From Limiplasma sp048370855 (GTDB taxonomy: Bacteria; Bacillota; Clostridia; Christensenellales; Aristaeellaceae), in contig DBGEOK010000109.1 of the NCBI GenBank assembly GCA_048370855.1, positions 43,421-107,420 of the forward strand: a stretch of DNA of 64,000 nucleotides, given 5' to 3'. Below, in pieces: positions 8,199 to 14,787 of the stretch. Under the pieces are notes generated by a model. It had not been told where the DNA came from. It saw nothing but the letters and a program-made list of their open reading frames with translations, and did no database searches. The translations under genes and the position numbers were made by a program. Position 1 is the stretch's first letter. The number at the start of each line of letters is the position of its first letter.

Positions 8199-8889
8199 CG
8201 CCGGTTTCTCCTCCCTCCGTCAGCACGCCGTCGATGATATGCACCACGCGGCGCGCGCAGGCCGCGATGTTCATATCGTGCGTGATCATGATAATGGTGC
8301 GACCTTCGTCGCTCAGCTCCTGAAACAGGCGCATCACCTGCTTGCCCGTTTTTTGATCCAGCGCGCCTGTGGGTTCGTCCGCAAGCAGTAGGCGCGGATT
8401 GCCCACCAGGGCGCGGGCGATGGCTACGCGCTGCTGCTGTCCGCCCGAAAGCTGGTTGGGAAAGTGATGGAGCCGATCGCCAAGCCCGACGCGAACGAGC
8501 ATTTCGCGGGCGCGGATATGGCGCTCCTTGGGTGGCACGCCCGCGTAGATGAGCGGAATTTCTACATTGCGAAGGGCGTTGAGGCGGGGCAGTAGCTGGG
8601 AGTTTTGAAAAATGAAGCCGATTTCCTTGCTGCGCAGCCTCGCCAGCTCCAATTCGTTCATCTCCTCCACTTTTTGGCCGTCCAGCCAATAGGCGCCCGA
8701 GGTGGGCGTGTCCAGACAGCCGATCAGGTTCATCAGCGTGGATTTGCCGCTGCCCGAAGGCCCCAGCACGGACAGGTATTCGCCCTTTTCGATGCTTAGG
8801 TGGACGTCCTTTAGGATGTGCATCTCTTCATCGCCCATTTGGTAGAACTTATTGATGCCATCCATTTCAAAGAACGGGGAAGCTGTCAT
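8191..8889 (-). CDS. MacB/YknY-type ABC transporter ATP-binding protein
   Basis: A 232-residue ATPase of the LolD/MacB/YknY group. Walker A is GPSGSGKST, the Q-loop lies in FIFQNSQLLPRL, the signature is LSGGQQQR, Walker B is LLLADEPTGALD and the switch His is in IMITHDMN. It powers the permease encoded next. It overlaps the upstream adaptor gene by 4 bases (ATGA) and the permease start by 8, so three products are translationally coupled. It lacks any fused permease, as usual for Gram-positive members. Function as an efflux ATPase is certain at family level; the exported compound is not. Confidence 0.92.
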   Translation of the reverse strand: MTASPFFEMDGINKFYQMGDEEMHILKDVHLSIEKGEYLSVLGPSGSGKSTLMNLIGCLDTPTSGAYWLDGQKVEEMNELELARLRSKEIGFIFQNSQLLPRLNALRNVEIPLIYAGVPPKERHIRAREMLVRVGLGDRLHHFPNQLSGGQQQRVAIARALVGNPRLLLADEPTGALDQKTGKQVMRLFQELSDEGRTIIMITHDMNIAACARRVVHIIDGVLTEGGETGDD

Positions 8890-9905
8890 GGCATACCACC
8901 GCCAAAACCGCCGGAGGGCATGCTGCCGGGATCGAAGTTGGAAAAGTCTATAGAGGGCATGTCGCCGCCGCCCATGGGAGGCGTCATCTGCTGGGCGCCG
9001 AACAGCCCGGAAAGCAGACCGCCCGAGGCGTTCTCCACCTGAACCTCCACGTATACCTCGTCGCCCGCGGACAGGCCGCTTTTGATCTCCACGTAGTTGC
9101 CGTTGCTGACGCCCACCTCGACGGGTACCTGCTCCAGCTCGCCCGCGTCGTTGTACATGTATACATAGGCGCTGTTGGAGGCGTCGAAGCTGAGCGCGTC
9201 CATCTTGAGCACTACCACGTTTTGGGCTTCCTCCTGCGGAATGGTCACGGTAACCTGCATGCCGGGGTACACGCCCTCGTCCACATCCACATAGGCGGTA
9301 GCCGTATAATAGGCCACGCTGCCCGATGCGGAGGAGATGTAGTCGATGCCCGAGATGGTGGACTCAAACGCCTTTTCGGTCGCCGTGGCGGTCACGGTGC
9401 AGCTTTGGCCGACCGCGACATCGGAAATGTCGTATTCATCCACGCGTACATTGACCTTCATGTGGTTGAAATCCGCGATCTGCACTAGCGCGTCGCCTGC
9501 GCTGACCTCGTCGCCCGCACTGACGCTGAGGGTGTTCACCCGCGCGTCAAAATCCGCCGTGACGGTATCGCCGTTGCCTAGCCGAAGCAGCTTATCGCCC
9601 TTCTTCACCTCGTCGCCAGCCGCCACGTACACGGCGCGCACGGTGGTGTCGGCCTCGGAGGAATAGGTTTGGCTGTCGATCAGGTTCAAGCTGCCCGAGA
9701 AGCTCAGCGCGTTGGAGATGCTTCCGATGGAAGCGGTGTAGCCTGTGTAGGTGACGGTATATTCCTGCCGAAGCGACGAGTAGGCATACCAGCCGCCCGC
9801 GAGAATGAGCGCGAGCGCCAAGAATACGGTGATGATGCGCCGAAGAATGCGGCGCTTGCGCTTTGGCCGTTTCTTTACGGGAATGCTTTGCGCTTGTTCT
9901 GTCAT
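8886..9905 (-). CDS. Membrane-anchored efflux adaptor (MacA/YknX-like)
   Basis: A 339-residue membrane fusion protein. A basic N-terminal tail (KKRPKRKRR) is followed by one membrane helix (about residues 25-43) that stays uncleaved. Then come lipoyl halves (VRAVYVAAGDEVKKGDKLL and VNTLSVSAGDEVSAGDAL), a beta-barrel (NHMKVNVRVDEYDISDVAVG) and a membrane-proximal domain. The tail is Gly/Met/Pro-rich (residues about 310-339), which is unusual. The ATG has AAAGGAAGG upstream. It is the first gene of the five-gene operon and the only one of its three adaptors with a lasting anchor. It probably links the permease to the cell wall side. Confidence 0.88.
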   Translation of the reverse strand: MTEQAQSIPVKKRPKRKRRILRRIITVFLALALILAGGWYAYSSLRQEYTVTYTGYTASIGSISNALSFSGSLNLIDSQTYSSEADTTVRAVYVAAGDEVKKGDKLLRLGNGDTVTADFDARVNTLSVSAGDEVSAGDALVQIADFNHMKVNVRVDEYDISDVAVGQSCTVTATATEKAFESTISGIDYISSASGSVAYYTATAYVDVDEGVYPGMQVTVTIPQEEAQNVVVLKMDALSFDASNSAYVYMYNDAGELEQVPVEVGVSNGNYVEIKSGLSAGDEVYVEVQVENASGGLLSGLFGAQQMTPPMGGGDMPSIDFSNFDPGSMPSGGFGGGMP

Positions 9906-9943
9906 GATGACCTTCCTTTCCTTTTTTCGGATATCCGGGATTC

Positions 9944-10008
9944 ATCATACGGCCCGAACCTTATAAAACCCTTATAATCCAGGTGACGGTTTGTTAATTC
10001 CCTGTGAA
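9944..10008 (-). promoter_or_regulatory. Candidate activator-dependent promoter of the efflux operon with OmpR-type direct repeats
   Basis: On the minus strand a -10 (TATGAT, 9944-9949) has no fair -35. Instead, upstream there are two pairs of 8-base half-sites with an 11-base period: CCTTATAA at 9959-9966 and 9970-9977, TTTGTTAA at 9990-9997 and CCTGTGAA at 10001-10008 (plus-strand reading). Direct repeats with an 11-base step are the known binding pattern of OmpR/PhoB regulators, and the proximal pair covers the -35 position as in class II activation. The adjacent response regulator is the obvious ligand. Confidence 0.5.
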
Positions 10009-10034
10009 TGTTTTGGGAACAACCCATTTCGCCC

Positions 10035-10064
10035 TTGTGCGAAGCGAATGATATGTGGTATGGT
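10035..10064 (+). promoter_or_regulatory. Candidate promoter of the two-component operon
   Basis: TTGTGC, 18-base spacer, TATGGT. A weak match, placed just before the response regulator's ribosome binding site and next to the direct repeats, so autoregulation is possible. Confidence 0.35.
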
Positions 10065-10083
10065 TTGCGCGGAGGGATGCCGG

Positions 10084-10758
10084 ATGCGCATTTTGTATGC
10101 CGAAGATGAAATTGGCATGTCCCAGGCGGTTGCGGATGTGCTGACATACCGTAAGTACGCGGTGGATGTGGTGGACAACGGCGTGGACGCGCTGACCTAC
10201 GCTACCGCGCAGCATTACGATCTGATGATTTTGGATATCATGCTGCCGGGCCTGGACGGGATCACCGTGGTGCGGGAGCTGCGCGCGGCGGGCGTTGCCG
10301 CGCCCGTGCTGCTGCTCACGGCCCGGAGCGAAACCGAGGATCGTGTCAGGGGGCTGGACGCGGGCGCGGACGATTACCTGCCCAAGCCCTTTGCCATGAG
10401 CGAGCTTTTGGCGCGAGTGCGGGCGCTGCTGCGCCGAAGGGAAACCTTCACGCCCGATCGGCTCTGCGTGGGCGATTTGGTGCTGGATCAAAAAAGCGTC
10501 ATGCTTTGCTGCGGCGAAAGGAGCGTGCCGCTGTCCAGGCTGGAATTTCGGTTGATGGAGCTTTTCATGCGCCATCCCGGCATGGTGCTGTCCACCTCGC
10601 TGCTGCTGGAGCAGGCATGGGACGGCGTTTCCGATGCGGAGGTAGGCGCGGTTTGGGTATATATTTCTTATCTGCGCAAAAAATTGCACGCGCTTGACGC
10701 CCATGTGGTCATTCGCTCCAAGCGCGGCATCGGCTATTGCCTCGAGGTATCCGCATGA
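10084..10758 (+). CDS. OmpR/PhoB-family response regulator
   Basis: A 224-residue regulator with an N-terminal receiver domain and a C-terminal winged-helix DNA-binding domain. The phosphoacceptor is D51 in LMILDIMLPG, with acidic E7/D8 in YAEDE, the T/S switch at T79 and K101 in YLPKPF. The DNA-binding half (about residues 128-224) ends with the recognition-helix region VSDAEVGAVWVYISYLRKKL. Start: ATG at 10084 has GGAGG at 10071-10075 eight bases upstream. Its stop overlaps the kinase start (ATGA). It is divergent from the five-gene efflux operon, the classic layout for a regulator that senses envelope stress or antimicrobial compounds. Confidence 0.92.
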   Translation: MRILYAEDEIGMSQAVADVLTYRKYAVDVVDNGVDALTYATAQHYDLMILDIMLPGLDGITVVRELRAAGVAAPVLLLTARSETEDRVRGLDAGADDYLPKPFAMSELLARVRALLRRRETFTPDRLCVGDLVLDQKSVMLCCGERSVPLSRLEFRLMELFMRHPGMVLSTSLLLEQAWDGVSDAEVGAVWVYISYLRKKLHALDAHVVIRSKRGIGYCLEVSA

Positions 10759-11975
10759 AAAAGGCGTTGAAGCGTCGCTTCCTTTGGGCGTCCATGGCCG
10801 CCTTTGCCTTTTTTCTGGCGGTGGTCATCGGCGGCATCGTTGTCATGAATTACCTTGGCCTGGAGCGGACGTCGGATGAGCTGCTGGACGCAGTTTTCCT
10901 TCGCCAAAGCGGCGCGCCGCCGAGGCTTCCGCCCGATCTGTTCGGCTATCAGTTTGGGCAGGAGCCGCTCCCGACGGCGCTGTGCGTGGTGCGGGCGGAC
11001 GCGCGGGGCCAGGTGCTTTCGGTAGAAGGCTCGGACGGCGGGCTGAACGGGGAAACGCTTGGCGACATTGTGCAGCGCGTTCTTTCAAGCGGAGAGACGG
11101 CGGGAAAGATGGGCTCGCGGAAGTTTCGCGTGGCCTATGAGGAGGACGGCACAGCCCGCATTGCGCTGCTGGATCAGACGATTCAAATGATGGTGCTTTA
11201 CGATGTGCTTCGCACGGGCGCGTTTGTGGCGGTTGTGAGCATGGCGGTGATGCTGCTCATTTTGCAGCCCGTGGGCAATTGGCTGGCAGGCGCGTGGCTG
11301 CGCAAAACCGAGCAGCAAAAGCGGTTTGTAACCGACGCGGGGCACGAGCTGAAAACGCCTGTGGCCATCATTCAATCCAACGCCGACGCCATGGAAATGA
11401 TCTTGGGGGAATCCGCTTACAGCCGCAACATTCAAAAGCAGACCGAAAGGCTGGACCGCCTCATCAGGCAGTTGTTGATGCTGGCGCGCATGGACGAGCT
11501 CCCGTATCGCGCGCGCAGGGAGCGGGTAGAGCTGAGCTCGCTGCTGGGCGAGGAACTGGCTTCCTTTGCCGAATCCATGGCGGCGCGTGAAATGCGCCTT
11601 GAAAAACAGATTGCGGCAGGAACCGTGCTGCGCGCTGATCGGGAAAGCCTCGGGCAGCTCATTGGGCTTTTGATGGACAACGCCATTTGCTACGGCAAAC
11701 GCGGGAGCGTCATCCGCGTAAGCGCGGCGCGGGAACGAAGGCGCGTTCGCCTTGTGTTTGCCAATACGGTGGACAAGCTGCCGCCCTGCGAGCCGCAAAG
11801 GCTGCTGGAGCGCTTCAGCCGCGCCGACAGCGCCCGGACGCAGAACGACCAAAGCGGCTGCGGCATCGGGCTGAGCGCGGCGGATTCCATCGCGCGGATG
11901 CATCGCGGCAGCGTAACGGTGGAGTACCCCGACGCCGAAACCTTCCGCGTCACGGTGCTGCTCAGCCGATTTTGA
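10755..11975 (+). CDS. Membrane sensor histidine kinase
   Basis: A 406-residue kinase. Membrane helices are at about 10-32 and 152-174, enclosing an extracytoplasmic sensor of about 120 residues with no recognised domain. There is no obvious HAMP domain. The H-box is FVTDAGHELKTPVAI with phosphorylated H197. The ATPase domain has the N-box MDNAICYGK and a G-box GCGIGLSAADSI. It should phosphorylate the response regulator with which it overlaps by 4 bases. Signal unknown. Confidence 0.9.
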   Translation: MKKALKRRFLWASMAAFAFFLAVVIGGIVVMNYLGLERTSDELLDAVFLRQSGAPPRLPPDLFGYQFGQEPLPTALCVVRADARGQVLSVEGSDGGLNGETLGDIVQRVLSSGETAGKMGSRKFRVAYEEDGTARIALLDQTIQMMVLYDVLRTGAFVAVVSMAVMLLILQPVGNWLAGAWLRKTEQQKRFVTDAGHELKTPVAIIQSNADAMEMILGESAYSRNIQKQTERLDRLIRQLLMLARMDELPYRARRERVELSSLLGEELASFAESMAAREMRLEKQIAAGTVLRADRESLGQLIGLLMDNAICYGKRGSVIRVSAARERRRVRLVFANTVDKLPPCEPQRLLERFSRADSARTQNDQSGCGIGLSAADSIARMHRGSVTVEYPDAETFRVTVLLSRF

Positions 11976-12105
11976 TTCACGCAACTTTCACCTGTCGCAC
12001 ACTTCCGCAATCAGGCTGTTTTAAGGTTGATCCCGTATACTCGGATTACGGCGGCGGCTCCGAGGCTGCCGCGCCGAAAAGAAAGCGGGAAGGAGACTGA
12101 AGAAC

Positions 12106-12792
12106 ATGAAGTGGAAAAAAACCGCCCAAGCCCTTGTGATGACGCTCGCGCTGGTTGCCGCCCCGGTCGTCGCGCAGGCCCAGGACGCGCTGACCACGGT
12201 GATGTCGGCGGGAACCACGCAGGCGTTCAGCGACGAGGAGGTTTCTATGGCGGACCTTCACACCATTTTGGAGGCGGGGCTCAAGGCGACGAGCGCCATC
12301 AACCAACAGCCTTGGTTTTTTGTGGCGGTTACCAACAAGGAAGTCATGAACGAGCTGTCGTCGGGCATGGGAGCCCCCGCGGACATGCCTGCCGACGCGC
12401 CGGCTGATTTCCCCGCCGCGCCGGCCGAGGACGAAACGGCGCCCGCGGCAAGCATGACCGTCAAGGCTTCGTTGGGCGATTCGCCGGCCGCCATCATCAT
12501 TTACATGGATCAAAGCACCGCCTCGCCCAACCCGGATTTTGATTGCGGCTTGGCCTGCCAGAACATGGTGGTCGCCGCTGCCTCGCTGGGCTATGGCGCC
12601 AAGATCATTTCTTCGCCCACCCATTCGCTCAACGGGGCGGAGCATGATGCCATTTGCGAAAAGCTGGGCGTGGATAAGTCGCTGCAGGCGGTGGCGGTGT
12701 TGCTTGTCGGTCGGGCGGACGCGCAAGCCGACGCCGTCAGCAGCGCGTCCCTGCGAAGCGCGCTGGGCGAAAAGGTAAGCTTTGTGGAGTAA
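12106..12792 (+). CDS. Exported nitroreductase-family protein
   Basis: A 228-residue protein of the FMN-binding nitroreductase fold. Its first 25 residues are a Sec signal peptide with cleavage near AQA-Q, which is odd because most nitroreductases are cytoplasmic. The family's N-terminal helix and strand are seen in ILEAGLKATSAINQQPWFFVAVTN, the C-terminal part in LACQNMVVAAASLGYGAKII. Between them, at about residues 87-115, a Pro/Ala/Asp-rich insert interrupts the fold. GGAAGGAG lies about 10 bases before the ATG. It follows the histidine kinase gene by 130 bases in the same direction. A flavin-dependent role outside the membrane is inference; the substrate is unknown. Confidence 0.75.
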   Translation: MKWKKTAQALVMTLALVAAPVVAQAQDALTTVMSAGTTQAFSDEEVSMADLHTILEAGLKATSAINQQPWFFVAVTNKEVMNELSSGMGAPADMPADAPADFPAAPAEDETAPAASMTVKASLGDSPAAIIIYMDQSTASPNPDFDCGLACQNMVVAAASLGYGAKIISSPTHSLNGAEHDAICEKLGVDKSLQAVAVLLVGRADAQADAVSSASLRSALGEKVSFVE

Positions 12793-12814
12793 AGCGCAAG
12801 CACATACAGACAGA

Positions 12815-12854
12815 TGAAAAAAGGAAGCTTTCGTCCAAACGGGCGAAGGCTTCC
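12815..12854 (-). terminator. Terminator-like hairpin, minus orientation
   Basis: 14-base-pair stem with two G-U pairs (arms 12823-12836 and 12841-12854, loop AAAC). Read on the minus strand it is followed by a run of six T. No minus-strand gene leads into it; it may also protect the 3' end of the nitroreductase mRNA. Confidence 0.55.
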
Positions 12855-13675
12855 TGGCGCGATGCCGCTCTTGCGTTCAAGGGGCGCAGCCTGTCCGCCC
12901 GCAAGCTGTACGGCTTTGCCATCATAAACAGCAAAGGCTATGATGCGCGGGAACGGAGCGCATGAGACGGATCAGGCATTCCGCACCTGTTTCAGCCGCC
13001 TGTTCCGCAGCGAATACCGCCTCCGGCAACCGCCACATGCGACGCTGCATGGGGGCCGCCAAACCGCTATTGGGCGAGCCGCTATTGGAGGAGCGCCCCA
13101 AATGCCGCCCAATTCATCCCCAAACAATACGATGCAGACGCCTGTCATCAGCCCGCCGTGGGAGGACGCGCAGGGGGAAATCCGCCGGAGCAGTCGCGGC
13201 GCGGTCGTGGTTGCTTTGCGAGCCGGGCCATGGCGGCAACGCTGCGCTCTTTGGTGGAAAGGTCTGTGAAATACGGGCGCGAATCTGCGTATCCGGACGA
13301 GAAGGCTCCGGGCGCTTATCTTCCAACCGTACCGTCTCTATGCCGTAGCCGGTCTCCACCCCCGCCAGGTTCGGCATGATCCTATTTGTATTGCTCTATG
13401 CTGGATATACACGCCGGAATGGGCAGCCCTATCGTCGCTACTGGTGGCAAAGTTGTATTCGGCGCCGGGATGGCCGGAGCGGCTTTCATCCAATGCTCTT
13501 TTTTAATGGTTCGCGATGCGAAGGAATAACCATAGGGCTTCCAAACGCTTGAAATATCAGGCCGCTTTTCTTGCGTTTAAAGGTGAACCTTTTCGTGGTC
13601 AGACTGTCTCAAAACGCGATTTTAGGCCTTGAAAGATGTCATACATGGCTGCGGTAACAGCCAAACAATACATAA

Positions 13676-13718
13676 AAAGTGTCTCAAAACGTTGATTTTC
13701 AACGTTTTGAGACACTTT
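13676..13718 (-). terminator. Rho-independent terminator of tRNA-Val
   Basis: Perfect 20-base-pair stem (arms 13676-13695 and 13699-13718) with a 3-base loop, starting right after the encoded CCA of the tRNA and followed on the minus strand by TTTTT. The stem is much longer than most terminators and contains the repeated motif TGTCTCAAAACG. Confidence 0.8.
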
Positions 13719-13719
13719 G

Positions 13720-13795
13720 TGGTGGTCTGTACTGGACTCGAACCAGTGACCCCATCGATGTGAACGATGTGCTCTACCAACTGAGCCAACAGACC
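13720..13795 (-). tRNA. tRNA-Val (anticodon CAC)
   Basis: A complete cloverleaf on the minus strand. The acceptor stem is GGTCTGT / ACAGACC with discriminator A and an encoded CCA. The D stem is GCTC / GAGC. The anticodon stem is CATCG / CGATG with loop TTCACAT, giving anticodon CAC for the GUG codon. The T stem is ACTGG / CCAGT with loop TTCGAGT. All stems pair fully. It has its own promoter and terminator. Confidence 0.95.
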
Positions 13796-13824
13796 ATTCG
13801 CCATCTTCTTCAACGACGATAAAT

Positions 13825-13853
13825 ATTATAGCAGAATATTTTTGTCCCGTCAA
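13825..13853 (-). promoter_or_regulatory. Promoter of tRNA-Val
   Basis: On the minus strand: TTGACG (13848-13853), 17-base spacer, consensus TATAAT (13825-13830), about 30 bases before the tRNA 5' end. Confidence 0.8.
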
Positions 13854-14156
13854 GTTTTCTTTCAAATATCCTCAGGGATTCACTTTAATCATAAATAAAC
13901 AACTGTCTCCACGAATCACTGCTTTTTCCATTAAGGAAGAGAAAAGAACATAATGAAGAGCTACATAAACAAATTGTAAGCTGTAAAAGGACATGATTCT
14001 CAAAATTTAAGACCATGTCTCCCCGTCAAGAATAGAACGTTCTGTGGATGCGCTAGAAAGGTTCTGCCGTTCTGACTGACTACTGTTTTGACTACTTCAC
14101 AAGGGCGTAAAAGCATCTTTTTATGCTATATTATGCAATATAAAAACAATAAGAAG

Positions 14157-14183
14157 GCCCGCAATCCTAAATGGATTGCGGGC
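14157..14183 (-). terminator. Rho-independent terminator of tRNA-Arg
   Basis: 11-base-pair stem (arms 14157-14167 and 14173-14183) with loop TAAAT. On the minus strand it follows the encoded CCA by a few bases and is followed by a T-rich stretch. Confidence 0.7.
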
Positions 14184-14188
14184 TCCCC

Positions 14189-14265
14189 TGGTATGCCCGG
14201 CAGGGTTCGAACCTGTGGCCTTCAGAGTCGGAGTCTGACGCTCTATCCATCTGAGCTACGGGCAC
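14189..14265 (-). tRNA. tRNA-Arg (anticodon CCG)
   Basis: A cloverleaf on the minus strand with an acceptor stem GTGCCCG / CGGGCAT (one G-U pair), discriminator A and encoded CCA. The D stem is GCTC / GAGC. The anticodon stem is TCAGA / TCTGA with loop CTCCGAC, giving CCG for the CGG codon. The T arm is ACAGG TTCGAAC CCTGC with one A-C mismatch at its outer pair. It has its own promoter and terminator. Confidence 0.93.
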
Positions 14266-14787
14266 CCATCCACGCCAAAAGGCGCTTTCTTATTGTAGCG
14301 AAAGGTTATCGTATTGTCAAGCAGAGATTCGCCCGGCGACGGAAACCATCCTTCCGCTGATTCGGCGCAATGTTGAAACAACGCTTTATCGACTCTATCA
14401 TGTTTGATCGCCGGTTTTTCATTGCGGGAATGGACGGACCGCAAGCGGGCAAAGCGGGCGGGAAACCCGTAATTCCCCATATCCTCCCGGCTCGGCAAAA
14501 GGCTATTCGACCGCCGCGTCTTCCTCGCCAAAGATATGCGAAGATTCCCCAAGCAGCGGAAGGAAACGCGGGATCATCGGTTCGCGCGGAATCTACGGCG
14601 AAAAAATGGTTTTGATCCATCTGAAGCGCTTGGAAAGCCAGGCCTCTGCCCGACAGGGGATGGAGGGCCGCGCGCCGCTTCCTGTGGCGGGAAAGCGCCA
14701 GCGAAGGGAAAACACAGGCAGAAGGCTGCGTATCGGGCTTTCGGCGGCAGCCCGAGCCGCCGACCGGGGAACGCCATCAGGCCGGGC
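14266..14787. other. Intergenic region between tRNA-Arg and beta-galactosidase gene
   Basis: 522 bases. Apart from the tRNA promoter and a small GGCGGC / GCCGCC hairpin near 14744-14762, which may lie in the 3' end of the beta-galactosidase mRNA, I see nothing in it. Open frames lack ribosome binding sites and motifs. Confidence 0.5.
14292..14320 (-). promoter_or_regulatory. Promoter of tRNA-Arg
   Basis: On the minus strand: consensus TTGACA (14315-14320), 17-base spacer, TACAAT (14292-14297), 26 bases before the tRNA. Confidence 0.8.

Larger units (their letters stand above)
12793..13719. other. Long gene-poor region between nitroreductase gene and tRNA-Val
   Basis: 927 bases with no gene I can support. 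It holds a minus-oriented terminator-like hairpin (12815-12854), three copies of a 12-base motif at 13605-13616, 13680-13691 and (inverted) 13703-13714, and the tRNA-Val terminator. A short frame on the plus strand from about 12827 to 12964 reads as protein-like (KGRSLSARKLYGFAI) but has no ribosome binding site or recognised homologue. It may be a gene remnant. Confidence 0.5.
13796..14188. other. AT-rich interval between the two tRNA genes
   Basis: 393 bases, clearly richer in A and T than the rest of the window from about 13850 to 14155. It holds the tRNA-Val promoter and the tRNA-Arg terminator. I see no gene in it. Confidence 0.55.

Noticed and set aside
13114..13377. Short frames on both strands in the 12.9-13.4 kb gap
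   Set aside because: Some read slightly protein-like, but none has a ribosome binding site, conserved motif or stable frame. At most decayed remnants.
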